A stretch of 64,000 nt of DNA from Sulfuricaulis sp040901545 (lineage in GTDB: Bacteria; Pseudomonadota; Gammaproteobacteria; Acidiferrobacterales; Sulfurifustaceae). The stretch's first letter is position 1. Each line of letters starts with the position of its first letter. The notes below the pieces were generated by a model. That model was not told where the DNA came from and did not search any database. It saw only the letters and a program-made list of their open reading frames with translations. The translations under genes and the position numbers were made by a program. This document shows positions 43,761-52,740 of this stretch, in pieces. The stretch is taken from assembly GCF_040901545.1 (NCBI RefSeq), contig NZ_JBBDYL010000054.1, positions 186,001 through 250,000 on the forward strand, written 5' to 3'.

Positions 43761-44445
43761 GTTCGGCCGAATGGACCTCGGTCATGACCACGTGTTCCGG
43801 CTCGTCTTCCGTGCCGCCATGAATTTCATCGCGCGCTGACTCGCGGCCGTGCTGCGAAATTCTATCGTTCGGCTCGAGATTCAACCGCAGGTTCAATTCC
43901 TGGCTGATGACATCGAGTTCCCGCAAGGCGGAAAGCGGCGGCAGCGCTTCGAGAGTCTTGAGATTGAAATGCTCGAGAAATTCGCGCGTCGTGCCGTACA
44001 ACGCGGGGTGTCCCGGGACTTTGCGCACTCCCACTTGGCGAATCCATTCGCGCCCGAGCAATGTCTTGATGATATCCGTGCTGACAGATACGCCGCGTAT
44101 GTTTTCGATATCGCCGCGCGTCACCGGTTGACGGTAAACAATAATAGCCAGCGTTTCGAGCAAGGCACGCGAGTACCTTACGGGGCGCTCTTCGGCCAGG
44201 CGGGAGATCCAGGGGGAGTATTTATCGCGGGTCTGGAATCGCCAGGCACGGTCGATTTGTTTCAACTCTATCGCCCGATTCTCGAATTCCGCCTCGAGCT
44301 GGCGGATTACTTCGCGGATTTCCTCACGCGTGGGTTGCGATTCGGCGGGAAACATCGTCAGCATTTTCTCGATGGTCAGCGGCTGACCGGCGACCAGCAA
44401 CGCCGCCTCGATGATGTTTTTCAGCTCTGGGTTCGGTTTGTTCAT
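43753..44445 (-). CDS. scpB: Segregation and condensation protein B
   Basis: ScpB is the winged-helix kite subunit that binds ScpA in the SMC condensin complex. The 230-residue product contains IIEAALLVAGQPLTIEKML and the conserved block RALLETLAIIVYRQPVTRGDIENIRGV. The C-terminal ~35 residues are acidic and unlike the family core. It overlaps scpA by one base. Its partner smc is encoded 15 kb away in this window. Confidence 0.96.
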   Translation of the reverse strand: MNKPNPELKNIIEAALLVAGQPLTIEKMLTMFPAESQPTREEIREVIRQLEAEFENRAIELKQIDRAWRFQTRDKYSPWISRLAEERPVRYSRALLETLAIIVYRQPVTRGDIENIRGVSVSTDIIKTLLGREWIRQVGVRKVPGHPALYGTTREFLEHFNLKTLEALPPLSALRELDVISQELNLRLNLEPNDRISQHGRESARDEIHGGTEDEPEHVVMTEVHSAERE

Positions 44446-45236
44446 CAGGCTGCCGCCTTGAGATGGATGGGACCGAATGGGTCCTGCTGAACCAGCACGA
44501 TCAGCGACTCCTTCAGCAGTTCGAGTATCGCGACGAAGGTGACGACCAGACCTCGGCGCCCCTCGTGCAATTCGAACATATCCTCGAAGTTCACAAACGT
44601 TTCACTGTTGATCTTCGCCAGAATCCGGGTCATGCGCTCGCGTACAGACAGCGGCTCCAATTGCACATGATGATGCCGATAAAGCTCGGCGCGTACAAGT
44701 ACTTCCTTGAAGGCATCCAGCAATTCAAACAGGCTGACATTCGGTTCAATACGCTTGACGGGCGGCCGATCGTTTTCAATCACAACCAGATGCAAGTCGC
44801 GCCCGATCCGCGGCAATTTATCCAGTGACTCGGCGGCATGGCAATAACGTTCATACTCCTGCAACCGGCGAACCAGTTCAGCGCGCGGATCGGCCTCTTC
44901 GCCCTCTTCGCTCGATGGCCGCGGTAACAACATGCGTGATTTAATTTCGGCCAGCATCGCCGCCATGACGAGGTATTCGGCGGCGAGTTCCAGCTTTACG
45001 GCTTGCATCAATTCGACATATCCCATGTACTGGCGCGTTACTTCGGCGATGGGAATATCGAGGATATCGAGATTTTGCTTGCGAATGAGATAAAGCAGCA
45101 GATCCAGCGGTCCCTGAAAGGTTTCAAGGAAAATCTCCAGTGCGTCCGGCGGAATATACAAATCCTCCGGCAATTGGGAGAGTGTTTCGCCGCGTACCAC
45201 GGCAACCGGGGTTTCCGGACCGGCCGGCGTGCTCAT
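44445..45236 (-). CDS. scpA: Segregation and condensation protein A
   Basis: ScpA is the kleisin that bridges SMC heads. The product is 263 residues, with the diagnostic FQGPLDLLLYLIRKQNLDILDIPIAEVTRQYM and EYLVMAAMLAEIKSRMLLP segments near the N-terminus and a C-terminal winged-helix region (VVTFVAILELLKESLIVLVQ). It overlaps trpS and scpB by one base at each end, so translation is probably coupled. Confidence 0.96.
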   Translation of the reverse strand: MSTPAGPETPVAVVRGETLSQLPEDLYIPPDALEIFLETFQGPLDLLLYLIRKQNLDILDIPIAEVTRQYMGYVELMQAVKLELAAEYLVMAAMLAEIKSRMLLPRPSSEEGEEADPRAELVRRLQEYERYCHAAESLDKLPRIGRDLHLVVIENDRPPVKRIEPNVSLFELLDAFKEVLVRAELYRHHHVQLEPLSVRERMTRILAKINSETFVNFEDMFELHEGRRGLVVTFVAILELLKESLIVLVQQDPFGPIHLKAAA

Positions 45237-46456
45237 CAGCTGTAATTCAAACCAATGGCGTCGCGCACCTCGGCCATTGTCGCTTCAGCCGTTGCCTGCG
45301 CGCGCTTGCAGCCTTCGGCGATGATGTTTTTAATTGCGAGCGGATCGCGCGAAAGCTCAGCGGCACGCTCCTGTATTGGCTTCAACTCCGCCAACACGGC
45401 ATCGATAATGACTTGCTTGCATTCCAGGCAACCGATTTTCGCCGATCGGCATCCCTTTTGCACCCAATCCTTTTTTTCTCCATCCGAGTAGATGAGGTGA
45501 AAATCCCACACCGGACATTTATCCGGATTTCCGGGATCGGAGCGGTGCACGCGCGCCGGATCGGTCGGCATGGTGCGAAATTTCTTTTCCACCTCGACCG
45601 GCGGCTCCCGCAGGCTGATGACGTTGTTATACGACTTGGACATCTTGCGGCCATCGAGACCCGGCATTTTCGGTGCAAGAGTCAGCAACGCCTTGGGTTC
45701 GGGCAAAATGATTTTGCCTCCGCCTTCCAGATATCCGAACAGTCTTTCTTTATCGCCGAGCGCGATATTCTTCTGCCGTTCGAGCAGGGCATGGGCCGTA
45801 TCGAGCGCCTCGTGATTACCTTGTTCCAGGTAGGCGGTGCGGAGATCGCGGTACAGTTTGGCGTTCTTCTTGCCCATTTTCTTGATCGCTTCCTCGGCGC
45901 GGTTTTCGTAGTCCGGCTCCCGGCCATAGAGGTGGTTAAATCGACGGGCGATCTCGCGTGTGAGTTCAACATGTGCTACCTGGTCTTCGCCCACCGGTAC
46001 TATTCCCGCACGATACGCAAGGATATCTGCGCTTTGGAGCAGGGGGTATCCCAGAAAACCGTAGGTCAGAAGGTCCCGGTCCTTGAGTTCGGCCTGCTGG
46101 TCCTTGTAGGAAGGTACGCGCTCAAGCCATGAAAGCGGGGTGACCATCGATAACAAGACATGCAGTTCAGCATGCGAAAGGATGCGGGATTGAATGAAGA
46201 GCGTTGCCGTGCCGGAGTCAATACCGGCCGCAAGCCAATCCACCACCATATCCCAAATGCTTTCTTCCATGATTTGGGGATCTTCATAGTGGGTGGTTAG
46301 GGCATGCCAATCGGCAACGAAGAAAAAACACTCGTATTCGGTCTGTAATTTGACCCAGTTTTTCAGCACGCCGTGATAATGACCCAGGTGCAGCCGGCCG
46401 GTGGGCCGCATTCCCGACAGTACACGCATGGGCTGCCCGGGCAAAACCGTGCTCAC
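45236..46456 (-). CDS. trpS: Tryptophanyl-tRNA synthetase (long form)
   Basis: TrpS charges tRNA-Trp. The class I motifs are GRLHLGHYHG and KMSKSYNN. At 406 residues it is longer than the usual ~335. The extra length includes a segment between the catalytic core and KMSKS (around residues 180-250, LYRDLRTAYLEQGNHEALD) and a C-terminal Cys-rich piece (CRSAKIGCLECK). Long forms of this kind occur in other proteobacteria. It overlaps the site-2 protease gene by four bases and scpA by one. Confidence 0.94.
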   Translation of the reverse strand: MSTVLPGQPMRVLSGMRPTGRLHLGHYHGVLKNWVKLQTEYECFFFVADWHALTTHYEDPQIMEESIWDMVVDWLAAGIDSGTATLFIQSRILSHAELHVLLSMVTPLSWLERVPSYKDQQAELKDRDLLTYGFLGYPLLQSADILAYRAGIVPVGEDQVAHVELTREIARRFNHLYGREPDYENRAEEAIKKMGKKNAKLYRDLRTAYLEQGNHEALDTAHALLERQKNIALGDKERLFGYLEGGGKIILPEPKALLTLAPKMPGLDGRKMSKSYNNVISLREPPVEVEKKFRTMPTDPARVHRSDPGNPDKCPVWDFHLIYSDGEKKDWVQKGCRSAKIGCLECKQVIIDAVLAELKPIQERAAELSRDPLAIKNIIAEGCKRAQATAEATMAEVRDAIGLNYS

Positions 46457-47106
46457 CGTAACCCCACGAGCAGCAATACCAAATTTTCTACCACATGGAT
46501 GGGCGGACCGATAATCACAGTCAGAACACCCGTAGCCAGCAAGGCCAGCAGAATGAAAAACCCGAAAGGCTCCACACGCGAAAGTTGCCAGGCCATGGGG
46601 CCAGGGAGTAACCCCACAGCCACCCTTCCGCCGTCGAGCGGTGGTAGAGGAAGAAGATTAAGAATCATGAATATCGCATTGATTTGTATACCAATAAATC
46701 CCATATATTGCATGGGTAGACCGGCCCAGGATGTGGTACCAAGTTGAATGCCGATACGGGCGATGACAGCCCAGATCAGCGCCATGATCAGATTTGCCAT
46801 AGGGCCGGCCGCGGCCACAATCGCCATGTCCCGCTTGGGGTGACGGAGATTCTCCCAAGTCACGGGAACCGGCTTGGCCCAGCCGAAAACAAAGCCTCCA
46901 AGCATGAGCAGTAGCCCCGGCACTAGAATAGTGCCAAGCGGATCGATATGCTTTAGTGGATTAAGCGTTAATCGGCCCAATCTTTGTGCCGTGGGATCGC
47001 CAAATTGTTTAGCCATCCATCCGTGAGCGACTTCGTGAACCGTAATGGCAAACAGCAGTGGCAAAATGGCAACGGCGATAGTTTGAAGCAGAGTTAGTTT
47101 GGGCAT
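46453..47106 (-). CDS. Site-2 protease family membrane metalloprotease
   Basis: The 217-residue intramembrane protease has the zinc motif HEVAHG in the first helix and the second ligand region NLLPLPPLDGGRV, with about five hydrophobic segments. There is no PDZ domain, so it belongs to the small peptidase M50 group rather than RseP. This group often precedes trpS in proteobacteria, as here with a four-base overlap. Confidence 0.92.
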   Translation of the reverse strand: MPKLTLLQTIAVAILPLLFAITVHEVAHGWMAKQFGDPTAQRLGRLTLNPLKHIDPLGTILVPGLLLMLGGFVFGWAKPVPVTWENLRHPKRDMAIVAAAGPMANLIMALIWAVIARIGIQLGTTSWAGLPMQYMGFIGIQINAIFMILNLLPLPPLDGGRVAVGLLPGPMAWQLSRVEPFGFFILLALLATGVLTVIIGPPIHVVENLVLLLVGLR

Positions 47107-47185
47107 TGGCCGCGCAGTATATCAGGTGCGGTCATTGACTTAAACCAGGAATCCGTCTCTATTTACCTGATTTCTTTGAACAATA

Positions 47186-47809
47186 TCACTCGACGAAGCG
47201 CGCGTTATCGCCTTTGCCCAGACGGGAGAGAACCGCCCGGCCGCTATCGAGTTCGACGACGGTGGTCGGTTCCAGACCGCAGAAACCTCCATCAAGGACA
47301 AGATCCACCTCATGCTCGAGCTGTTGGCGGATTTCCGCCGGATCACTCAAAGGTACCCGTTCACCAGGGAGAATCAGGGTCGAGCTCATGAGCGGTTCGT
47401 TTAATTCGGTTAACAAGGCCTGCGCGATAACGTGATCCGGCACGCGCAGACCGATGGTTTTGCGCTTGGGGTGCTGCAAACGCCGCGGCACTTCGCGAGT
47501 GGCCGGCAGGATAAATGTATACGCCCCGGGGGTGTACGCCTTGAGCAGCCGGTAATCGGCGTTGCTCACGCGGGCGTATTGGGCCACTTCAGAAAGATCG
47601 CGGCACACGAGCGTGAAATTGTGACGATCGTCCACCTGGCGAATGCGCCGGATCCGCTCCATGGCCTCCTTGTCGCCGATGTGACATCCGAGTGCATAAC
47701 TGGAGTCCGTGGGATAAACGATCACGCCCCCGGCACGAACGATATCGACGGCGCGCCGGATCAAGCGTGGCTGTGGATGGGTGGGATGAATTTCAAAATA
47801 CTGGGCCAT
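47186..47809 (-). CDS. yciO: YrdC/Sua5-domain protein YciO
   Basis: This 207-residue protein is related to threonylcarbamoyl-AMP synthase. It contains AGGVIVYPTDSSYALGCHIGD, the core KRKTIGLRVPDH and SSTLILPGE, as in YciO rather than TsaC. YciO is thought not to be the main t6A enzyme. It follows the rnm gene by five bases, an order also known in E. coli. Confidence 0.92.
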   Translation of the reverse strand: MAQYFEIHPTHPQPRLIRRAVDIVRAGGVIVYPTDSSYALGCHIGDKEAMERIRRIRQVDDRHNFTLVCRDLSEVAQYARVSNADYRLLKAYTPGAYTFILPATREVPRRLQHPKRKTIGLRVPDHVIAQALLTELNEPLMSSTLILPGERVPLSDPAEIRQQLEHEVDLVLDGGFCGLEPTTVVELDSGRAVLSRLGKGDNARFVE

Positions 47810-47814
47810 GAAAT

Positions 47815-48726
47815 TCAGGACTGAGGACTTAGGGCTGAGTCCTCAGTCCTTAGTCCTGAGCACTCCCAATCTCGCCACACGGGAATGCATCCGTCCGGCA
47901 AGGCTGGCAATCTGCCAAGGGTCATCCAGGTTTTTTCCGGGCCGTGAAAATCCGACCCCACCGAGGCCAGAAATCCACGCTCTTGAGCCAGAAGGGCGTA
48001 GTGCCGATTGGCTTCGGCCGTGTGACTCCCGGAAATCACTTCTATCGCTTCGCCACCACACTCCTGAAAAGTATCAAAAAACTCTCGTAACTCGCCCGGC
48101 TTCATGGTGTAACGACCCGGATGTGCCACAACGGCCCTGCCGCCGGCGGATCGTATCCAGGTTACCGCCTCCGAGAGTTCGGCCCATTGGGCAGGCACAT
48201 ACCCGGGCTTGCCGCGCGCAAGAAACTGACGGAAGGCCTGCTGATGGCCTCGAACATAGCCCTGATCCATGAGGAACCGGGCAAAATGCATGCGCCCGAC
48301 AATTTCCCCTTGCGCCAATCGTCTGGCGCCTTCGTAAGCCTTGTCGATTCTTTTCTTTTGCAGCCGACGACCGATTTCCACGGCGCGCCACTCGCGAAAG
48401 GCACGCAGACGGGCCAAACCTTGCTGTAAGAGGACGTGGGTGGTATCGATATTAAGACCGACTATGTGCACCGTATGACCTTGCCACGTGACAGAAATTT
48501 CAACACCGGCGATCAACGACATGCCTAATTGATTCGCGGTGAACAGCGCCTCGCCGATTCCATCGGTTACGTCGTGGTCGGTCAAAGCCAGGACGCCGAT
48601 CCCCGCCGCATGCGCCCTGGTCACCAGGTCAGCAGGCGTGAGCGTCCCATCCGAGCGAATGCTGTGGCTGTGCAAATCGTAGCGTAATGCCGAGGCAGAA
48701 ACGGAATTTGCGCAAGTATTTCCCAT
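47815..48726 (-). CDS. rnm: RNase AM / PHP-domain 5'-3' nuclease (YciV)
   Basis: The PHP-domain phosphoesterase matures the 5' ends of rRNAs and hydrolyses 3',5'-nucleoside bisphosphates. The 303-residue product has the PHP metal motifs YDLHSHSIRSDG, ALTDHDVTDG, AGVEIS, VAHPGRY and SDFHGP. Its last ~13 residues (GLRTEDSALSPQS) are encoded by a palindromic repeat and look like an accidental extension. It heads the rnm-yciO-protease-trpS-scpA-scpB-rluB run. Confidence 0.93.
   Translation of the reverse strand: MGNTCANSVSASALRYDLHSHSIRSDGTLTPADLVTRAHAAGIGVLALTDHDVTDGIGEALFTANQLGMSLIAGVEISVTWQGHTVHIVGLNIDTTHVLLQQGLARLRAFREWRAVEIGRRLQKKRIDKAYEGARRLAQGEIVGRMHFARFLMDQGYVRGHQQAFRQFLARGKPGYVPAQWAELSEAVTWIRSAGGRAVVAHPGRYTMKPGELREFFDTFQECGGEAIEVISGSHTAEANRHYALLAQERGFLASVGSDFHGPEKTWMTLGRLPALPDGCIPVWRDWECSGLRTEDSALSPQS
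47816..47859. repeat. Heptad GGACTGA inverted repeat at the rnm 3' end
   Basis: Three imperfect 7-base units on each side (CAGGACTGAGGACTTAGGG and its near reverse complement) form a hairpin of about 20 bases per arm. It overlaps the rnm stop and encodes the last ~13 residues of that protein. Confidence 0.65.
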
Positions 48727-48785
48727 GGTCTAAACAGAGTATCATGAACTTATATATTATGCCGTGACTGCATCCAGGACCGACA

Positions 48786-49535
48786 ATGAGCAGTGGGAGT
48801 TATGCCTTACCGCCAAGCCTTTCCGAAGCGACACTGCGTTTTCAACACGCGGCAACGGAGATTATCGACTCCTATGAGGCGCAGCACGCGGACGAGGAAA
48901 ATCAGATTACTCCCGCCCAATTGGCGGAGGGTGTCGACCAATTCCTGTCCACGATTACGCGCATCGATCAGGTAGAAGGCGAATCCGGCCCGATCCGCAA
49001 GGAAGATCCGACGAAGATCGGCGATTATGGAATGTCGTTGCTGACCGATCTCGGCGCATGGGCCGTGCAACTCAATCTGGCTGTTCCGCGGCAAGACCTT
49101 GAGATCGTCACGTTGGCCGCCGCGGATTGGGTGGTGCGGCACGAGGGTCAGATTCACACCCTTGAACCGGTGGTCAATGCCCTGGCCAATTTCGCCAACC
49201 GCATGCATGAAACCTCCCTGCTGGAGCCACTCACGCTTTTCATGGGCCGCGTGGCGCAGGCCAGCTCAAGCGCGATCAAGCAGGATCTGGAAAAAAACAA
49301 TCCCATCAGGCCCTGGCGAATACTGCACCTGAATCGGGGCATTATGGCGACGCGAACGCACAATCCGGCGCTCATGGAGAGGGTATTCGACGACCTGGTG
49401 CGATATCTTCCGGAAGACGCCCCGACCTTCTTTGCCGAGGGAATGCAGCAAATGGAAGCGCTCAACTACCCGCAGCCGGTGCGGCAGATCATGGGGCGGT
49501 ATTTCGACCGTTGGACCAGACCCAGGATGCACTAG
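48786..49535 (+). CDS. Conserved hypothetical protein
   Basis: This is a 249-residue soluble, mostly helical, acidic protein with no signal peptide or membrane span; I do not recognise the family. Notable stretches are DLGAWAVQLNLAVPRQDLEIV and HLNRGIMATRTHNPALMERVF. A possible promoter (TAAACA at 48731, TATATT at 48753) and an AGGACC ribosome site precede ATG 48786. It lies before yciB on the same strand with a 70-base gap, so it may belong to that transcript. Confidence 0.75.
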   Translation: MSSGSYALPPSLSEATLRFQHAATEIIDSYEAQHADEENQITPAQLAEGVDQFLSTITRIDQVEGESGPIRKEDPTKIGDYGMSLLTDLGAWAVQLNLAVPRQDLEIVTLAAADWVVRHEGQIHTLEPVVNALANFANRMHETSLLEPLTLFMGRVAQASSSAIKQDLEKNNPIRPWRILHLNRGIMATRTHNPALMERVFDDLVRYLPEDAPTFFAEGMQQMEALNYPQPVRQIMGRYFDRWTRPRMH

Positions 49536-49605
49536 TTCTTCGCTGACATCCTTGCCGCCGCTCCCGGGGAAGTGCGAAAATAGCGCCCCATTTCTCACGG
49601 CCGTC

Positions 49606-50199
49606 ATGATGAAATTCCTATACGATCTGTTCCCGCTGTTGCTGTTCTTTGCCGCCTTCAAGTTCTACGACATTTATGTCGCCACGGCCGTGGCCATTGC
49701 CGCCTCGTTCGTACAAGTGGGCTTGTTCTGGTTGAAGCACCGCCGCTTTGAAGCGATGCACCTGATCACACTGGCCGTCATCGCCGTCTTCGGTGGCCTG
49801 ACGCTCGCCTTGCACGATGATACCTTTATCAAGTGGAAACCCACCCTGGTTTACTGGATTCTCGCGGCGCTGGTGCTTGGCAGCCAGTATGTTGGGAAAA
49901 AGACCGTCATCGAGCGCATGATGGCGGCGCAAATCACCCTGCCGGCGGCGGTATGGCGACGGCTCAATCTGAGTTGGGGAATTTTTTTCGCCGTGGTCGG
50001 TGCCGCAAACATCTACGTCGCTTTTTACTACGGCCTCGATCTCGACCCGGATAACCGGCGCGAGATATGGGTAAATTTCAAGGTGTTCGGTCTGCTGGGT
50101 TTGACGCTGCTGTTTACGGTGGTCCAGGCGGTCTTCATCGCGAAACACGTTCAGGACAAACCCGGCGGTGAATCGGTTGCTGACAGGACGTCGGACTGA
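49606..50199 (+). CDS. yciB: Septation protein A / inner-membrane protein YciB
   Basis: YciB is a five-helix inner-membrane protein implicated in intracellular septation and envelope synthesis. From ATG 49606 the 197-residue protein begins MMKFLYDLFPLLLFF and shows VFGGLTLALHDDTFIKWKPT and WGIFFAVVGAANIYVAFYY, matching known YciB. The open frame upstream has no homology. Overlaps yciI by one base. Confidence 0.95.
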   Translation: MMKFLYDLFPLLLFFAAFKFYDIYVATAVAIAASFVQVGLFWLKHRRFEAMHLITLAVIAVFGGLTLALHDDTFIKWKPTLVYWILAALVLGSQYVGKKTVIERMMAAQITLPAAVWRRLNLSWGIFFAVVGAANIYVAFYYGLDLDPDNRREIWVNFKVFGLLGLTLLFTVVQAVFIAKHVQDKPGGESVADRTSD

Positions 50200-50498
50200 T
50201 GTGGTACGTCATCAATGGTACGGACGCGGAGGACAGCCTCGAGCGCCGACTTACTGTCCGCGCGGCGCACGTGGCGCGCTTGCAACAACTTCAGAACGAA
50301 GGGCGTCTGCTTCTCGCCGGTCCCTATCCGGCGGTCGACAGCTATGATCCGGGTCCGGCCGGATATACCGGCAGCCTGATCATCGCCGAATTCGAATCGA
50401 TGGAAGAGGCGCAAGCTTGGGCCAATACCGATCCCTATGTCGAAGCCGGAGTTTATGCCCATATCAGCGTCAAGCCGTTTTGCAAAGTGCTCCCCTGA
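50199..50498 (+). CDS. yciI: YciI family protein
   Basis: The 99-residue ferredoxin-like fold protein has the conserved RAAHVARLQQLQNEGRLLLAGPYP and DPYVEAGVY segments with the family His and Asp. YciI proteins are small putative hydrolase/isomerase-like units of unclear role. It is translationally coupled to yciB (one-base overlap) and abuts bolA. Confidence 0.93.
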   Translation: MWYVINGTDAEDSLERRLTVRAAHVARLQQLQNEGRLLLAGPYPAVDSYDPGPAGYTGSLIIAEFESMEEAQAWANTDPYVEAGVYAHISVKPFCKVLP

Positions 50499-50765
50499 AT
50501 GGATCGCCAATCCCAGATCGAAAACCGCTTGCGCGCGGCATTTACGCCCACGAAAATCGAGGTTCGAGATGACAGCGGGCTCCATGCCGGTCACGAAGGC
50601 GCCAGAAGCGGTGGCGGGCACTTTACCGTTACCATCGTATCGCAACATTTTTCGGGCAAAAGCTCCTTGCAACGCCATCAGATGGTTTACCAGGCGCTCG
50701 GCGACATGTTGCAGCAGGACATTCATGCGCTCAGTATCCGAGCGATCTCGCCGGATGAGACTTAA
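50499..50765 (+). CDS. BolA family protein
   Basis: The 88-residue protein has the BolA core GGHFTVTIVSQHFSGKSSLQRHQMVY, with the His that ligates FeS clusters together with a monothiol glutaredoxin. It begins immediately after the yciI stop. It could be an IbaG- or BolA-type; no glutaredoxin gene is adjacent. Confidence 0.92.
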   Translation: MDRQSQIENRLRAAFTPTKIEVRDDSGLHAGHEGARSGGGHFTVTIVSQHFSGKSSLQRHQMVYQALGDMLQQDIHALSIRAISPDET

Positions 50766-50808
50766 GCGAAATATTCATCCACAACCCAACCGTAACCAAG
50801 GAAATTTC

Positions 50809-51669
50809 ATGTCACCCCTACGCACATCCCTGATAGTAATCTTGACCGCAGCCGGCCTGCTCGTTGCCGGTTGCGATAAAATACCGGGCGAACGGGCAAA
50901 GCCCGAAGCTTCCAAGGAAGAAATGAAGGTTATCGCCACCGTGAATGGCGAGACCATCCTGGAATCGGACTACCAGGGCTACCTGCAGTTACGTCAGCAG
51001 CAGGTCGGGCCAATCCCGGACAAGGAGAAGGAAAGAAAGATCGTGCTCGATGAATTAATCGACAAGATGTTGCTCGCGCAATATGCCATCGACAACAAAC
51101 TCGATAAGGAGCCCGAAGTCAGCACGCTGCTAAAACGTATTCGCGAAGAGATACTGGGGCAGGCGGCCAAGCGAAAACAACTTCGTGACAACCCCATCAC
51201 CGAGGCGGACGTGAAAAAGAACTTCGAGCAAGAGGTGGAAAAAACCCACAAGTCCGAATACAAGGTTCGCCATATTCTCCTGAAAGAAGAAAAAGAAGCC
51301 AACGACGTCATCGTGCAACTGGGTAAAGGCGCGAAATTCGAGAAACTGGCCAAGAGCAAATCCATTGACACGCAAAGTGGCGATTCGGGCGGCGAGATCG
51401 GCTGGATCAATCAAGGCATGGTGGTGCCCGACTTCTTTAACGCGGTTATTGAAATGAAAAAAGGCGCGGTTTCCACGACCCCGGTCAAGACCGATTTCGG
51501 TTGGCACGTCATCAAGCTGGAAGACACACGTCCGTTCAAGGTACCCACTTTCGAAAACTTCATGTCGGATCAGCAAGCGCGCACGAACATTTATCGCAAA
51601 ATGCAGAACGACCGGATCGACGGCCTGATCAAGGATTTGAAAGGCAAAGCCAAGATCACGGTGAATTAA
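50809..51669 (+). CDS. Parvulin-type peptidyl-prolyl isomerase lipoprotein
   Basis: The 286-residue protein has a lipoprotein signal with lipobox LVAGC (Cys ~22), a helical SurA-like chaperone segment (residues ~40-145) and a C-terminal parvulin domain (YKVRHILLKEEKEA, GGEIGWINQGMVVPDFFNAV, GWHVIKLED). This is a PpiC/PrsA-like foldase in the periplasm, perhaps in EpsD/PrsA style. ATG 50809 follows AAGGA. It ends the yciB-yciI-bolA run. Confidence 0.92.
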   Translation: MSPLRTSLIVILTAAGLLVAGCDKIPGERAKPEASKEEMKVIATVNGETILESDYQGYLQLRQQQVGPIPDKEKERKIVLDELIDKMLLAQYAIDNKLDKEPEVSTLLKRIREEILGQAAKRKQLRDNPITEADVKKNFEQEVEKTHKSEYKVRHILLKEEKEANDVIVQLGKGAKFEKLAKSKSIDTQSGDSGGEIGWINQGMVVPDFFNAVIEMKKGAVSTTPVKTDFGWHVIKLEDTRPFKVPTFENFMSDQQARTNIYRKMQNDRIDGLIKDLKGKAKITVN

Positions 51670-51678
51670 ATCATTCTA

Positions 51679-51710
51679 GCCATCCATCCCGTCTCAACGG
51701 GATGGATGGC
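51679..51710 (+). terminator. Strong hairpin after the parvulin gene
   Basis: A perfect 14-bp stem GCCATCCATCCCGT/ACGGGATGGATGGC encloses a CTCA loop, nine bases after the stop codon. No full T-run follows, only TTCCGTAAAATTT. Confidence 0.7.
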
Positions 51711-51727
51711 TTCCGTAAAATTTCCCC

Positions 51728-52738
51728 ATGGCGCACAACGTTTTCAAGTACGGCGGACTCATACTTTGCGTTATCGCGTTTGCCCTCGGAATCGACGGTG
51801 CCAACGCCGAGATCGAACTGGAAACCCGCTCAGTCAACCTGGCTGAAAATATCGGTGTCGGCGATCGTGTCGGTCGGATTCGATTTCTCGGAATGCTGTC
51901 GCTTTCCGATATTACCCATGATGGCGTGCGGTTTTCGCAACTCTCGGGTATTGCCTGGGACGACGACGAGGGGATCTTGTATGCCGTCACCGACAAAGGT
52001 GGGCTGTTTCATCTTAAACCCCGATTCAAGAATGATGTCCTCACGGGTGTGCGGCTGCTGCGGGCTTTCCCCTTGCGCGAACTCGACAGCGGCAAACCGC
52101 TTAAACGGTCACGCGCCGATTCCGAGGATCTTTATGTCTTGAATGGCCACGACCGTCGGCGAGGTAACACGGAATTGATCATCAGCTTTGAGCGCGAACC
52201 GCGCATCGTTCGCTATCGCCCGGACGGTCACGCTATCGCGGTCATTCCGTTACCGGAGGTATTAAACAAAGCGGAAAATTATAGCAACGATAACAGGATG
52301 CTGGAGTCCGTGTGCATGGACTCGTCACTGGGTATCATCACCGCGCCCGAGATCCCGCTAAAATCGGATGGTCATGACACAACGCGTATTTTCAATTTAT
52401 CTGGCCAATTTTGGCGCTATCCGTATGCATCAGGCGACCGCATCACCGCCATGGAATGCCTTGGGAACGGAGCGGTGCTGGTCCTGCAACAAAATTTTCG
52501 TAATCCCCTCGGGAACGTTGTCGTGTTGTTAAATCGCGCGCAATTGAAAAAAGCCACATCCGGCGAACTGCTGAAACCTGAAACTATTGTGAAGCTGGAC
52601 AGTGTGGAGGGATATCACGTTGACAACTTTGAGGGGCTGTCTCGCCACCAGGGCAACCGCTTTTTCATGATCAGCGATAACAATGATCTTTTTGTCCAGC
52701 GGTCCTTGTTGATGTATTTTGAAATCTTGGATAACTAA
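51728..52738 (+). CDS. Secreted phytase-like esterase domain protein
   Basis: The 336-residue protein has a Sec signal peptide (to about residue 27, GANA-E) and then the 'esterase-like activity of phytase' domain: FSQLSGIAWDDDEGILYAVTDKG, SFEREPRIVRYRP, NRMLESVCMDSS and DNFEGLSRHQGNRFFMISDNN. This is a beta-propeller-like periplasmic domain common in proteobacteria; the true substrate is unknown. Its end is two bases from the convergent transporter gene. Confidence 0.87.
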   Translation: MAHNVFKYGGLILCVIAFALGIDGANAEIELETRSVNLAENIGVGDRVGRIRFLGMLSLSDITHDGVRFSQLSGIAWDDDEGILYAVTDKGGLFHLKPRFKNDVLTGVRLLRAFPLRELDSGKPLKRSRADSEDLYVLNGHDRRRGNTELIISFEREPRIVRYRPDGHAIAVIPLPEVLNKAENYSNDNRMLESVCMDSSLGIITAPEIPLKSDGHDTTRIFNLSGQFWRYPYASGDRITAMECLGNGAVLVLQQNFRNPLGNVVVLLNRAQLKKATSGELLKPETIVKLDSVEGYHVDNFEGLSRHQGNRFFMISDNNDLFVQRSLLMYFEILDN

Positions 52739-52740
52739 CG

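Noticed and set aside
45140..46132. Open frame of 330 codons on the plus strand
   Set aside because: It lies fully antisense to scpA and trpS, which have clear family motifs. No homology-like pattern is seen.
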